Source: Lachnospiraceae bacterium
GTDB taxonomy: Bacteria > Bacillota > Clostridia > Lachnospirales > Lachnospiraceae
Length of the DNA: 64,000 nucleotides
Direction: 5' to 3'
NCBI GenBank assembly: GCA_900753305.1
Contig: CAADYR010000093.1
Span: forward strand, 1 to 64,000
The notes below the pieces were generated by a model, which was not told the DNA's origin, made no database searches, and worked only from the letters and a program-made list of their open reading frames with translations. Positions 7,193 to 15,961 of this stretch are shown in pieces (the stretch's first letter is position 1; the number at the start of each line of letters is the position of its first letter). The translations under genes were made by a program, and so were the position numbers.

Positions 7193-8512
7193 ATGAAAAA
7201 GGTAGTAAAGTTCGGTGGCAGCTCACTGGCAAGTGCAGAACAGTTCAGAAAAGTAGGTGAGATCATCCATGCAGATGAGAATAGAAAATATGTGGTTCCT
7301 TCTGCACCGGGTAAGCGCTATGATGGTGATACCAAGGTAACAGATATGCTCTATGGCTGCTATGATCTGGCTGAGAAAGATCATGATTTCATGAAGGAAA
7401 TGACGCAGATCGAGAAACGTTATCAGGAAATCATCGATGGTCTGGATCTTGACCTTGATCTGACCAGAGAATTTAATACCATTATAGATAATTTCAAGAA
7501 AAAAGCAGGTACTAATTATGCAGCAAGCCGTGGAGAATATTTGAACGGTATTATTATGGCAAATTATCTGGGTTATGAGTTTGTGGATCCGGCAGAAGCA
7601 ATCCGTTTCAATGAAGCAGGCGTATTTGATGCAGAACTGACACAGAAATTGCTTTCCAAGAGACTTGAGAACGTGGAAAGAGCAGTTATTCCCGGATTTT
7701 ACGGAGCTATGGCAGATGGCGTAGTTAAGACCTTCTCCAGAGGAGGTTCTGATATTACTGGCTCTATCGTAGCTAAGGCAGTACAGGCAGATGTATATGA
7801 GAACTGGACTGATGTATCCGGTTTCAAGATTGCAGATCCACGTATCATCAAAGATCCGGAAGGAATCGATATCATTACTTACAGCGAGCTGCGTGAGTTA
7901 TCCTATATGGGAGCTACTGTTCTGCATGAGGATGCTATTTTCCCTGTCAGAAAAGAAGGAATCCCTATTAACATCAAGAATACCAATGCACCGGAAGATG
8001 AAGGAACATGGATCGTTGGAAATACCTGTCAGAAGTCGAAATATGTGATCACAGGTATTGCCGGTAAGAAGGGCTTTGCTTCCATTAATATTGAAAAGGA
8101 CATGATGAACTCCGAGATCGGTTTTGGCAGAAAGGTTCTTCAGGTATTCGAGGAATATGGTATTTCCTTTGAACATATGCCATCCGGTATCGATACATTG
8201 AGCGTTATGGTACATCAGTCTGAGTTCGAAGAGAGAGAACAGAATGTGTTATCAGGCATCAGCAAGGCTGTAAATCCGGATCATATCGATATTCAGTCTG
8301 ATCTGGCACTGATCGCTGTTGTAGGTAGAGGAATGAAAGCAACCAGAGGTACTGCAGGCAGAATTTTTGCAGCACTGGCTCATGCAAATGTCAATGTCAG
8401 AATGATCGATCAGGGTTCCAGTGAGCTTAATATTATCATAGGTGTATCCAACGAAGATTTTGAAGCTGCAATTAAGGCTATTTATGCAATTTTCGTAGAA
8501 GTACGCCTGTAG
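7193..8512 (+). CDS. Aspartate kinase
   Basis: A 439-residue monofunctional aspartokinase, the first step of lysine, threonine and methionine synthesis. KFGGSSLAS near the N-terminus is the kinase signature; 'FSRGGSDITGSI' (about residue 184) binds ATP and aspartate; two ACT domains follow (about 285-360 and 365-435), the second with 'GRGMKATRGTAGRIFAAL' where the family has G-x-G-M. ATG 7193 is chosen; TTG 7187, 6 bases upstream, is the alternative and has the better-spaced AGGTAAGG. With hom and the ACT protein it forms an aspartate-family cluster. Feedback control through the ACT domains is expected from the family; the inhibitor cannot be deduced here. Confidence 0.93.
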   Translation: MKKVVKFGGSSLASAEQFRKVGEIIHADENRKYVVPSAPGKRYDGDTKVTDMLYGCYDLAEKDHDFMKEMTQIEKRYQEIIDGLDLDLDLTREFNTIIDNFKKKAGTNYAASRGEYLNGIIMANYLGYEFVDPAEAIRFNEAGVFDAELTQKLLSKRLENVERAVIPGFYGAMADGVVKTFSRGGSDITGSIVAKAVQADVYENWTDVSGFKIADPRIIKDPEGIDIITYSELRELSYMGATVLHEDAIFPVRKEGIPINIKNTNAPEDEGTWIVGNTCQKSKYVITGIAGKKGFASINIEKDMMNSEIGFGRKVLQVFEEYGISFEHMPSGIDTLSVMVHQSEFEEREQNVLSGISKAVNPDHIDIQSDLALIAVVGRGMKATRGTAGRIFAALAHANVNVRMIDQGSSELNIIIGVSNEDFEAAIKAIYAIFVEVRL

Positions 8513-8555
8513 GGTCAGATAATGGCTGGCTGAGACAATGTCCAGCAAAAAATGG

Positions 8556-8583
8556 TTGACATTCATTGAATTTTTGATATAAT
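8556..8583 (+). promoter_or_regulatory. Sigma-A promoter of tRNA-Leu
   Basis: Consensus TTGACA and TATAAT separated by 16 bp, 30 bp upstream of the tRNA. Confidence 0.85.
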
Positions 8584-8613
8584 AAATAAGCGTCTTCTGG
8601 TAAAGAAGACCTT

Positions 8614-8693
8614 GCGGATATGGCGGAATTGGCAGACGCACCAGATTTAGGTTCTGGCGGGTGACCGTGCAGGTTCAACTCCTGTTATCCGCA
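8614..8693 (+). tRNA. tRNA-Leu (UAG)
   Basis: Acceptor GCGGATA pairs with TATCCGC; anticodon loop TTTAGGT inside CCAGA/TCTGG gives UAG; a variable arm is present, as expected for tRNA-Leu but short. Length is 80 nt. Confidence 0.95.
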
Positions 8694-8703
8694 GTATAAA
8701 TAT

Positions 8704-8748
8704 AAGGGTTTTTTATCTTAATTATATAAGGTAAAGGACTCTTTTTTT
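8704..8748 (+). terminator. Terminator of tRNA-Leu
   Basis: AAGGGTTTTTTATCTTA can pair along its full length with TAAGGTAAAGGACTCTT using four G-U wobbles, followed by a run of T. Confidence 0.6.
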
Positions 8749-8835
8749 ATAAAACATTAAAAATTCAGTTAATATATTGAATTGATTCTACAAATACCAT
8801 AAAATATAAGTAACAGATGTAACCCAATTTAGGCA

Positions 8836-8874
8836 TTTGCGAATGACTGTCTAAATCTTTTTGCAAATGACCGT
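8836..8874. promoter_or_regulatory. Tandem 15-bp direct repeats upstream of the Pip operon
   Basis: TTTGCGAATGACTGT (8836-8850) and TTTGCAAATGACCGT (8860-8874) match at 13 of 15 positions and start 24 bp apart. They end about 75 bp before the Pip operon start and just before a TATACT-like -10. This arrangement fits a tandem activator or repressor site; no regulator gene is adjacent. Confidence 0.4.
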
Positions 8875-8950
8875 GTTATACTGTGATACGGACCAAAGAT
8901 AAACAGGTGGCAGAATAGTCACATAAAATATTAGAAAGAGGAGTTGTATT

Positions 8951-11152
8951 GTGGAGAACATAATTCAGATTTTTAAGGATGATGTGCGGGGACTTGGCAA
9001 GAATTTTCTTGCGTTGGTAATTGCCTTGGGATTATGCGTTATCCCTTCCCTGTATGCGTGGTTCAATATTTATTCTAACTGGGACCCTTATGCAAATACA
9101 GGAAACGTAGCCATTGCAGTTGCTTCTGATGATACAGGCTATACCAGAAACGATGGAAGCTATGTCAATATGGGCGATGCTGTGATCGAACAACTGGAAG
9201 AAAATGATAAGCTGGGCTGGACCTTCCCGTCTACAACGCAGGAGGCGATAGATGGTGTATACAGTGGTGAGTATTATGCTGCGCTGATCCTGGAACCTGA
9301 TTTCAGTCAGAGTATGTATGATTGTCTGGCAAATGGCATGGAACATCCCAGGATTTTATATTATGAAAATGAGAAAAAGAATGCAATTGCAGTCAAAATT
9401 ACAGATTCTGGTACTTCTTCACTTCAACAGAGTATTAATCAGGAGTTTACAGAAGTAGTAGTTACGACTCTGGCAGAGAATCTGGATGAAATCGCAGGAA
9501 ATGATGAAGGCAGTCTGTTCCATCAGACTCTGGATCAGCTCAATACCGTAAATGATAATCTGTTAAGTTACAATGCATTGCTTACATCCTTTATGGATTG
9601 CAACACTTCATTATCAGAGACAGTACTGGACATGAAGACAGTTGTATCCAAGTTATCTTCCACGATGAACAGTCTTAACAGTACAGCCAGAACTGCCAAG
9701 AATGAGGCGAAAGCAGCTTCAGATAAATTAAAGGCCGGTGTGGATGTGGCTTCTGATGCTGCCAATACGGCAATCGGCGTGAAATTAAACAAAATGGCAG
9801 TGGCAGTTACAACGGCAAATAATGCGATCAATATAGCACAGAATGAGTTGTCCAAAGGTGAGAGCCCTACCATTATTGCAGATAATCTCAATTCAACAGC
9901 TACTAATATGGCGACAGTCTCTTCTACGGCATTGGATATTGCCAATGATCTGGAACAGTTCAAGGGCAATGGCAATGATGCAGTGATTGAAAGCGTACAG
10001 AATCGTCTCAAGGCAATGTCTGCCAGTGCATCAGTTGCCAAGGAAGCTGCTTCAAAAGCCGCCAATACTTCTAAAAAAGTAGAAACAACAGCGGGAATTA
10101 TTGCAGATGCGAACCGTCAGATCATCAGTGCAGGCGTAGATCAGGCAGTAGCCCAGATACCTGCGCTCAATCAGGAAATCTATGGAGATCTGAGTGCCAA
10201 GGTGAAACAGGCGGCAGGCAGTGTGAGCAGTTCTATTGACAAGACTGTTGAAGCCCTGCCTACAGGTCAGTCTGTGGATGTAAGTGGTATGGGAGATGTA
10301 CTGGATGGCATCAGCGCATCCCTTCTTGCAGGAAATGATGCACTTGCCGGCTCACAGACAGTACTTACCAATGCAACGAATAAATTATCCAATATCATAG
10401 CACAGCTTGAAAGTGTAAGTGATGGGGAAGAATATCAGAAATTAATGGAAATTATGGAGAATGAACCATCATTATATGGTGAATTTCTTTCACAGCCTGT
10501 CAGTGTTGTAACAGAGCCTGTATATGAAACAGAAAATTATGGTTCTGCAGTGACACCATTCTATACCACACTGGCACTATGGGTAGGTGCTATTATTCTG
10601 GTATCCCTGATGAAAGTTAAGGTAGTTCCTAAGGGATCATATAAGGATGCAAAAGATTATGAACTGTTCTTTGGCAGATATATTCTGTTCTTCCTGTTAG
10701 GACAGTTGCAGTCATTGATCTGTGTATATGGTGACCTTAATCTTTTGGGCGTACAGTGCCATGAACCGGGTAAATTATATCTGATCGCGGCAGTGACCAG
10801 CTTTACATTTACGCTTATGATCTATACGCTGACAATATCCTTTGGAGATATTGGTAAAGCATTTGCAGTCGTTATTATGGTTATACAGATTGCAGGTTCG
10901 AGTGGTACATATCCGATCGAATTATTGCCGGATATCTTCCAGGCAATTTACCGTTACTTCCCATTCCCGTATGCAATCAATGCAATGCGTGAAACGATCA
11001 GCGGAATGTATGAGAATGATTATTCTGTATACATGGCAGAACTGCTAATCTTTGCGGCAGCTTCGTTAGTAGTAGGGCTGGTGATCCGTAAGCCTTTTAT
11101 GAAAGTCAATCATTTCATAGAGGAGCGTATGGAAGATACCAAATTGATGTAA
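8951..11152 (+). CDS. YhgE/Pip-domain membrane protein
   Basis: A 733-residue protein of the YhgE/Pip family (ABC-2-like membrane topology). One N-terminal membrane segment (about residues 17-38) is followed by the family signature 'SLYAWFNIYSNWDPY', a long extracytoplasmic domain (about 45-535) and five or so C-terminal membrane segments (about 540-720). The external part holds a long Ala/Asn/Ser-rich helical region that looks coiled. Relatives include the Lactococcus phage infection protein Pip and the Bacillus YueB phage receptor; in most bacteria the physiological role is unknown, with export or type VII secretion links suggested. GTG start after AGAGGAG. First gene of a three-gene run. 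Confidence 0.9.
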   Translation: MENIIQIFKDDVRGLGKNFLALVIALGLCVIPSLYAWFNIYSNWDPYANTGNVAIAVASDDTGYTRNDGSYVNMGDAVIEQLEENDKLGWTFPSTTQEAIDGVYSGEYYAALILEPDFSQSMYDCLANGMEHPRILYYENEKKNAIAVKITDSGTSSLQQSINQEFTEVVVTTLAENLDEIAGNDEGSLFHQTLDQLNTVNDNLLSYNALLTSFMDCNTSLSETVLDMKTVVSKLSSTMNSLNSTARTAKNEAKAASDKLKAGVDVASDAANTAIGVKLNKMAVAVTTANNAINIAQNELSKGESPTIIADNLNSTATNMATVSSTALDIANDLEQFKGNGNDAVIESVQNRLKAMSASASVAKEAASKAANTSKKVETTAGIIADANRQIISAGVDQAVAQIPALNQEIYGDLSAKVKQAAGSVSSSIDKTVEALPTGQSVDVSGMGDVLDGISASLLAGNDALAGSQTVLTNATNKLSNIIAQLESVSDGEEYQKLMEIMENEPSLYGEFLSQPVSVVTEPVYETENYGSAVTPFYTTLALWVGAIILVSLMKVKVVPKGSYKDAKDYELFFGRYILFFLLGQLQSLICVYGDLNLLGVQCHEPGKLYLIAAVTSFTFTLMIYTLTISFGDIGKAFAVVIMVIQIAGSSGTYPIELLPDIFQAIYRYFPFPYAINAMRETISGMYENDYSVYMAELLIFAAASLVVGLVIRKPFMKVNHFIEERMEDTKLM

Positions 11153-11172
11153 AGGAATGGCGGTGATAGAAT

Positions 11173-11769
11173 ATGCAGGAAACGAAAGAACAATCATTTG
11201 AGAAAATTATGGAATATGAGAATAAGATCCATGAAAAGAATCAGCAGCGTATTAAGATAGGAATTCGTCTGGTCATTATCATTCCTCTGATCTTTTTGAC
11301 CGTGATGTTTAAACTTGACAGTTCCAAGGTAGTATTTCTGGTGTTGTGGATCGTATCATTGTTTGCAATTTCACTGTACCTGATCGTTGTAGAATATATG
11401 GACTATCAGATGCAGGAGAAATTAAAGGAACTGGGATTTAAGGATGAAGATGCTGATATCAGAGGGCTGATCGATGATAATCTTGTTGTGGAGAAAGTCA
11501 TCGAAAGTACGGGATTATTAGAAGATAAACAGGTGCAGGAGGTCGTACAGGAGCCTGTAGTAGAGGCACACGATACAGACGAAATGACACAGGCTGAGGA
11601 AGAACTGGTCGAAAGCATCAGAAAATATGTAGCAACTCTTGGCAGACAGGCGGCATCCACTCCTGTAATAGATGAGGTACAGCGCAGGGAAGCACAGGAT
11701 TATGCTGCAATGCGTAAAGCAAGAGCAGCAGCGAAGCGCCCAAAGACGCAGGATGAAGCAAGAGACTAA
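11173..11769 (+). CDS. Small two-helix membrane protein of unknown function
   Basis: A 198-residue protein with two closely spaced membrane segments (about residues 33-52 and 57-78) between charged cytoplasmic ends. The C-terminal ~110 residues are acidic and Val/Glu/Gln-rich, then end in a basic Arg/Lys/Ala tail. I recognise no domain. It is 20 bp after one Pip gene and about 15 bp before another, so the three are almost certainly co-transcribed. Placement suggests it serves as a partner or cytoplasmic adaptor for the two Pip proteins, but this is inference. Confidence 0.8.
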   Translation: MQETKEQSFEKIMEYENKIHEKNQQRIKIGIRLVIIIPLIFLTVMFKLDSSKVVFLVLWIVSLFAISLYLIVVEYMDYQMQEKLKELGFKDEDADIRGLIDDNLVVEKVIESTGLLEDKQVQEVVQEPVVEAHDTDEMTQAEEELVESIRKYVATLGRQAASTPVIDEVQRREAQDYAAMRKARAAAKRPKTQDEARD

Positions 11770-11783
11770 GAGGAGAAGTGGAA

Positions 11784-13538
11784 ATGAAAAATATTTGCAA
11801 TATTTTTATAACGGATTTCAAGCGCATTAAAACAAATGTCGTAGCGGTTGTTATCATGCTTGGACTGATCATACTGCCCTCCCTGTATGCATGGTTCAAT
11901 ATTTTATCGAACTGGGACCCGTATGGTGAGGCTTCTACTTCCAAGATCAAGGTAGCAGTTGCATCAGACGATCAGGGCGTGAACATTGAAGATACTTATT
12001 TTAATATGGGAGATAAAGTTGTATCAGCATTGGAAGCTAATGCAACGATTGGCTGGGTATTTACGGATACGACACAGGAAGCAATTGACGGGGTATACAG
12101 TGGCGACTATTATGCTGCATTGATCATGCCTGAAGATTTTACATCAGATCTGGTCAGTTTCCTGTCAGATGATGTACAGCACCCGGAGATCATTTATTAT
12201 GAGAATGAGAAAAAGAATGCGATAGCACCCAAGATCACATCAAAAGCCAAGACTGCAGTACAGCAGCAGGTCAATGCAACCCTTGTCAGCACATTGGCAG
12301 AAGTATTGACAACGGCAACGGATACGATCATGGATACATCAGGATTACAGGCACTTGGTGTGACCAGTGCAGATTCGCTGGTAGATGTACTGATAGATAA
12401 GCTTAACAGCGCAGTAACAGAACTGAATACATATGAAGCTTTGGTAAATTCATTTCTGGTCGTTACAGATTCTGTTACGGCTACAGCAGAAACAGCACAG
12501 GATTCTACGGCAGCACAGGATGCGATCAGTTCGGGACAAAGTGCAGTATCTCAGGCTCAGGGAGCCCTGAATACAGGGCTTGCGTCTTATCTGAGTATTT
12601 CAAAATCTCTGGCGGCCAGTTTAAGCAGTGTCAGAAGCCTTCTCAACAGTGTATCAGAGAGCTATACACAGATGCAGGATGATATGGCAGCATTTAATGA
12701 AAGTCTGATCACAATGGGAGTAAATCTTCACCAGACCAAAGATCTCATCAGTACTATGCGTGATGATCTGCAGGAATCTGTGAATACTTTGTCTGAGTTA
12801 AAAGAAGGAGACAGCTATCAGATGCTGATGGAACTCCTTGATACAGATCCTGATACGATTGGCGGATTTATGTCAGCCCCTGTGGAGATACAGACAGAGC
12901 ATGTATATGCAATTGAAAATTATGGCTCTGCCATGTCACCGTTCTATTCTGTACTGGCACTCTGGGTTGGCGCACTGATCCTGGTAGCGATCGTGCATGT
13001 AAAAGTTGAACCGATAGAAGGTATGACAGATGTGAAGCCTGTTGAAACTTATATTGGAAGATATGTTCTTTTCTTCCTGATCGGGCAGTTACAGACACTG
13101 CTTACAGTACTCGGTGATCTGTATTATGTAGGAATACAGTGTCTGTATCCGTTTAAGTTCTGGCTGGCAGCAGCAACGGCGAGTTTTGTATTTACTTTAT
13201 TCATATATTCACTTACCGTTGCATTTGGCAATGTAGGAGAAGCTCTGGCTATTGTAGTCATGGTCATCCAGGTAGCCGGTGCAGGTGGTACTTTCCCGAT
13301 GGAAGTATTGCCGCAGATCTATCAGGACTTGTATCGATATCTGCCGTTCCCATATGCAATGAATGCACTCAGAGAGACTGTAGGCGGACTGTATGATAAT
13401 TATTATTGGGAATGCATCAGACATTTGTTGCTCTATATTCCGGTTTCTGCTATCATAGGACTTGTATGCGGCAGACCATTTGAGAAACTGAATCACAAAA
13501 TTGAAGAAAATAAGGAAGATTCAGGGGTTATGCTGTAA
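11784..13538 (+). CDS. Second YhgE/Pip-domain membrane protein
   Basis: A 584-residue paralogue of the protein at 8951. Both share the N-terminal 'LPSLYAWFN-LSNWDPY' signature, the 'GVYSGDYYAALIMPEDF' block, the 'YYENEKKNAIAPKI' block and the C-terminal membrane domain starting 'AIENYGSAMSPFYSVLALW'. The extracytoplasmic helical domain is about 150 residues shorter. ATG 11784 is preferred because AGGAG at 11771-11775 is at good distance; the in-frame GTG 11778 is too close. The different lengths hint at a hetero-oligomer rather than simple redundancy. Confidence 0.9.
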   Translation: MKNICNIFITDFKRIKTNVVAVVIMLGLIILPSLYAWFNILSNWDPYGEASTSKIKVAVASDDQGVNIEDTYFNMGDKVVSALEANATIGWVFTDTTQEAIDGVYSGDYYAALIMPEDFTSDLVSFLSDDVQHPEIIYYENEKKNAIAPKITSKAKTAVQQQVNATLVSTLAEVLTTATDTIMDTSGLQALGVTSADSLVDVLIDKLNSAVTELNTYEALVNSFLVVTDSVTATAETAQDSTAAQDAISSGQSAVSQAQGALNTGLASYLSISKSLAASLSSVRSLLNSVSESYTQMQDDMAAFNESLITMGVNLHQTKDLISTMRDDLQESVNTLSELKEGDSYQMLMELLDTDPDTIGGFMSAPVEIQTEHVYAIENYGSAMSPFYSVLALWVGALILVAIVHVKVEPIEGMTDVKPVETYIGRYVLFFLIGQLQTLLTVLGDLYYVGIQCLYPFKFWLAAATASFVFTLFIYSLTVAFGNVGEALAIVVMVIQVAGAGGTFPMEVLPQIYQDLYRYLPFPYAMNALRETVGGLYDNYYWECIRHLLLYIPVSAIIGLVCGRPFEKLNHKIEENKEDSGVML

Positions 13539-13560
13539 TCCATGATGGGAGGACACTAAG

Positions 13561-14139
13561 GTGGCAAAACTGTATTTTTATTATGGAGCAATGAACAGCT
13601 CCAAGACAGCCAATGCACTGATGACGCATTTTAATTATGAAGAAGTAGGACAGAAGGCACTGATCTGCAAGACTGAAGCAGATACCAGAGATGGGGCGCG
13701 CAAGATACGTTCCAGGATCGGACTGGAGATGGAGTGTATTCTGCTCAAAGAACTTCAACTCATGACAGAAAGCCAGATTCGTGCATATGACTGTATTATC
13801 GTAGATGAAGTGCAGTTCGCAACCAGAGAGCAGATAGACTTTTTATCAGATATTGTAGATTTTATGGATGTTCCGGTAGTCTGTTATGGACTGCGGGCAG
13901 ATTTCCAGAATAATCTCTTTGAAGGCAGCCAGAGGCTGATCGCTATTGCAGATACCATCAGCGAGGTCAAGACCGTCTGTTGGTGCGGCAAGAAAGCAAC
14001 CTGCAATGCCAGGTACAATGATCAGGGTATTGTAAGGGATGGAGAACAGGTATTTCTGGGAGCTAATGACAGTTATGTTGCATTATGTCGTAAACACTTC
14101 AAACTTGGTATGTTAGGACCTAATATAGACAAGGGTTGA
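13561..14139 (+). CDS. tdk: Thymidine kinase
   Basis: A 192-residue type II thymidine kinase that phosphorylates thymidine to dTMP in the salvage pathway. It has a P-loop 'YGAMNSSKT' (residues 8-16), 'IIVDEVQF' (about 80) with the Walker B Asp and catalytic Glu, and the zinc-binding 'CWCGKKATCNARY' (about 140) with a further Cys ('ALCRKH') near the end. GTG start after GGAGG. The stop codon overlaps the TTGACA that may be the -35 box of the following riboswitch transcript. Confidence 0.95.
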   Translation: MAKLYFYYGAMNSSKTANALMTHFNYEEVGQKALICKTEADTRDGARKIRSRIGLEMECILLKELQLMTESQIRAYDCIIVDEVQFATREQIDFLSDIVDFMDVPVVCYGLRADFQNNLFEGSQRLIAIADTISEVKTVCWCGKKATCNARYNDQGIVRDGEQVFLGANDSYVALCRKHFKLGMLGPNIDKG

Positions 14140-14171
14140 CACAGAGTCTCTACCCATGATAAACTTGACTT

Positions 14172-14284
14172 TGTCAAAAGGGAGTAGTTGTCTATGTGTA
14201 ATCAACATGCCCCGGGAAGACAGAAAACCCGTGGTTACACATCTTTCTAAGATATGAATGCGAGAAAGAACAAGACTTTTGGCG
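14172..14284 (+). ncRNA. yybP-ykoY-type (Mn2+) riboswitch
   Basis: The 5' part reads CAAAAGGGAGTAGTTGTC and the 3' part AGAACAAGACTTTTG. These match the two conserved legs of the yybP-ykoY manganese riboswitch (AAAGGGGAGUAGC... and ...AGCAAGACCUUU), and CAAAAG pairs with CTTTTG to form the closing helix. Two hairpins can form between. It precedes a cation antiporter gene, the expected kind of target. A terminator directly downstream reuses AAGACT from the 3' leg, so ligand binding and termination would be mutually exclusive: Mn2+ would switch the antiporter on. A TTGACA at 14136 with GATAAA about 16 bp later may be its promoter. Not checked with a covariance model. Confidence 0.8.
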
Positions 14285-14313
14285 CGAAAAAGACGCGCCA
14301 GGAGTCTTTTTTT
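14272..14313 (+). terminator. Riboswitch-controlled terminator
   Basis: AAGACT pairs with AGTCTT and GGCGCG with CGCGCC around a short loop, ending in a run of T. Its 5' strand overlaps the conserved CAAGAC of the riboswitch, so it acts as the expression platform. Confidence 0.8.
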
Positions 14314-14349
14314 ATCGAAAACCTGGTAATATACCAACAGGAGGCAAAT

Positions 14350-15300
14350 ATGGATATTTTGTTACAATTTGTGTTATTGGCAGTGGGATTTGTTATGTTG
14401 ATGAAAGGTGCAGACTGGTTTGTGGATGCGGCTTCTAAAATCGCAGATAAGTTCGGAATTCCTCATCTGGTAATCGGACTTACAATTGTGGCTTTTGGTA
14501 CAAGTGCACCTGAGGCAGCAGTCAGTATCAGTGCCGCAGTTAAGGGAAGTGTGGATCTGGCGATTGGTAATGTACTTGGCAGTAATATTATGAATGTTTT
14601 GCTGATTCTTGGCATTGCTTCTATTATTTATCCACTGGCGGTCAAGAGTACATGTATTAAGTTTGATATTCCCTTTGTATTTGTAATCTCAGCATTGCTA
14701 ATGGTAACAGGATTTGTTGATGGAAAATTAGGACGGGGAGATGGTATCATCTTCTGGATTCTGCTGATTCTGTACTGTGTTTACATGGTATATCTGACGA
14801 AAAAAGGACAGGCAGACATGGAAGAAGTAGAAGAAGCAGATGAGAATGATAAAGTATGGAAACTGCTTCTGTTTCTTGTAGTTGGCGGGGCAATGATCGT
14901 ACTTGGGGCTGACATTACGGTAAATGCAGCATCTTCTATTGCAGCTGAATTTGGTATGAGTGAGAGACTTATCGGTCTGACTATTGTGGCTTTTGGTACA
15001 TCACTTCCGGAACTTGTGACCTCATGTGTGGCAGCCAGCAAGAAAGAAACAGACATCGCAGTTGGTAATATTGTAGGTTCTAATCTCTTTAATATCCTGT
15101 TCGTTCTGGGTACGACAGCGGTGATCAAGCCAATTCCATATTCAACAGCGTACATATTCGACAATATTGCAGCAATTCTGGTCATGGTGATCTTGTGGCT
15201 ATTCGTATTCAGGGATAAGAAGCTCAAGAGAACAGGTGGTATCATCATGCTTGTATTATATGCAGCATATTTTGCGAATCTTCTTGTCAGCCAGATGTAA
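14350..15300 (+). CDS. Calcium/sodium antiporter (CaCA family, YrbG-type)
   Basis: A 316-residue inner-membrane cation exchanger with about ten membrane segments. The two inverted alpha-repeats are clear: 'GLTIVAFGTSAPEAAVSI' (about residue 43) with 'AIGNVLGSNIMNVLLILG' (about 76), and 'GLTIVAFGTSLPELVTSC' (about 212) with 'AVGNIVGSNLFNILFVLG' (about 240). The acidic and Asn residues in these repeats bind the cation. ATG 14350 follows AGGAGG; translation from further upstream would run through the riboswitch and terminator. The family exchanges Ca2+ for Na+; control by a manganese-type riboswitch suggests that it also exports Mn2+. Confidence 0.93.
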   Translation: MDILLQFVLLAVGFVMLMKGADWFVDAASKIADKFGIPHLVIGLTIVAFGTSAPEAAVSISAAVKGSVDLAIGNVLGSNIMNVLLILGIASIIYPLAVKSTCIKFDIPFVFVISALLMVTGFVDGKLGRGDGIIFWILLILYCVYMVYLTKKGQADMEEVEEADENDKVWKLLLFLVVGGAMIVLGADITVNAASSIAAEFGMSERLIGLTIVAFGTSLPELVTSCVAASKKETDIAVGNIVGSNLFNILFVLGTTAVIKPIPYSTAYIFDNIAAILVMVILWLFVFRDKKLKRTGGIIMLVLYAAYFANLLVSQM

Positions 15301-15303
15301 ATA

Positions 15304-15330
15304 AAGCCGGACTTTTGTCCGGCCTTTTAT
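15304..15330. terminator. Bidirectional terminator
   Basis: AAGCCGGAC pairs with GTCCGGCCTT around TTTT, with A and T runs outside. It sits between converging genes and can serve both. Confidence 0.85.
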
Positions 15331-15343
15331 TTAAGAAAATTTT

Positions 15344-15835
15344 TTAGTGAATATTTGCGCGACTCATGTTGGAATTATGATAAGCAGGATCATTTGTTAC
15401 ATCCTGATCGAACCAGTCAGGTGCGATGAATGCATTTGCCATGTCTACATCAGGAAATTCTACTTCAGCCATGATCAGTGGGGCAAAGGGAGCAGCGAAT
15501 ACATCCAGTTCAATGACAAGCTGAGGCATAATGAGTGGCAGATAATCGGACTTGAAACGTGGAGATTCAAGAGGAATGACATAACGTTTCTTGGAGATGA
15601 TATTTCCATCTGCTTTTGACAGTAAATGTTGATAAGCAGATTCGTTCAAGGGAAGATTGTATTCTTCTCTTGCCATAAGTCCCTTACCCTTATAAGTCAT
15701 ATAATAATTATCATCTTCCTTACGTACACGGACAACAGGAGAAGTACAAAGATATGCCTGTTCAATGATGTGGCAGGGATAAGATTCCAGATCATCCGGT
15801 AACTTTTTCAGAGTAAATTTACGTTCTATTTCCAT
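15344..15835 (-). CDS. CYTH-domain protein (triphosphate tunnel metalloenzyme family)
   Basis: A 163-residue CYTH protein. The defining ExExK motif opens the sequence (MEIERKF), followed by alternating charged strands: 'VVRVRKE', 'YYMTYKGKG', 'REEYNLPL', 'KKRYVIPL', 'QLVIELDVF' and 'IMAEVEFP', as expected for the eight-stranded tunnel that binds triphosphates with divalent metal. Bacterial stand-alone members hydrolyse inorganic triphosphate or related compounds; some are adenylate cyclases. Substrate cannot be deduced. Start ATG at 15835 follows AAAGGA on the - strand. Confidence 0.88.
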   Translation of the reverse strand: MEIERKFTLKKLPDDLESYPCHIIEQAYLCTSPVVRVRKEDDNYYMTYKGKGLMAREEYNLPLNESAYQHLLSKADGNIISKKRYVIPLESPRFKSDYLPLIMPQLVIELDVFAAPFAPLIMAEVEFPDVDMANAFIAPDWFDQDVTNDPAYHNSNMSRANIH

Positions 15836-15961
15836 ATTCTCGGATTCCTTTCATTGTTGTTTGCTTTAGTGTATCATACCGGACCTTACAGATTCAAGGT
15901 TGAAACTTGACTTCCATATGCTACAATATAAATGTATTATAATTTATAGGGAAAGGCAGGA

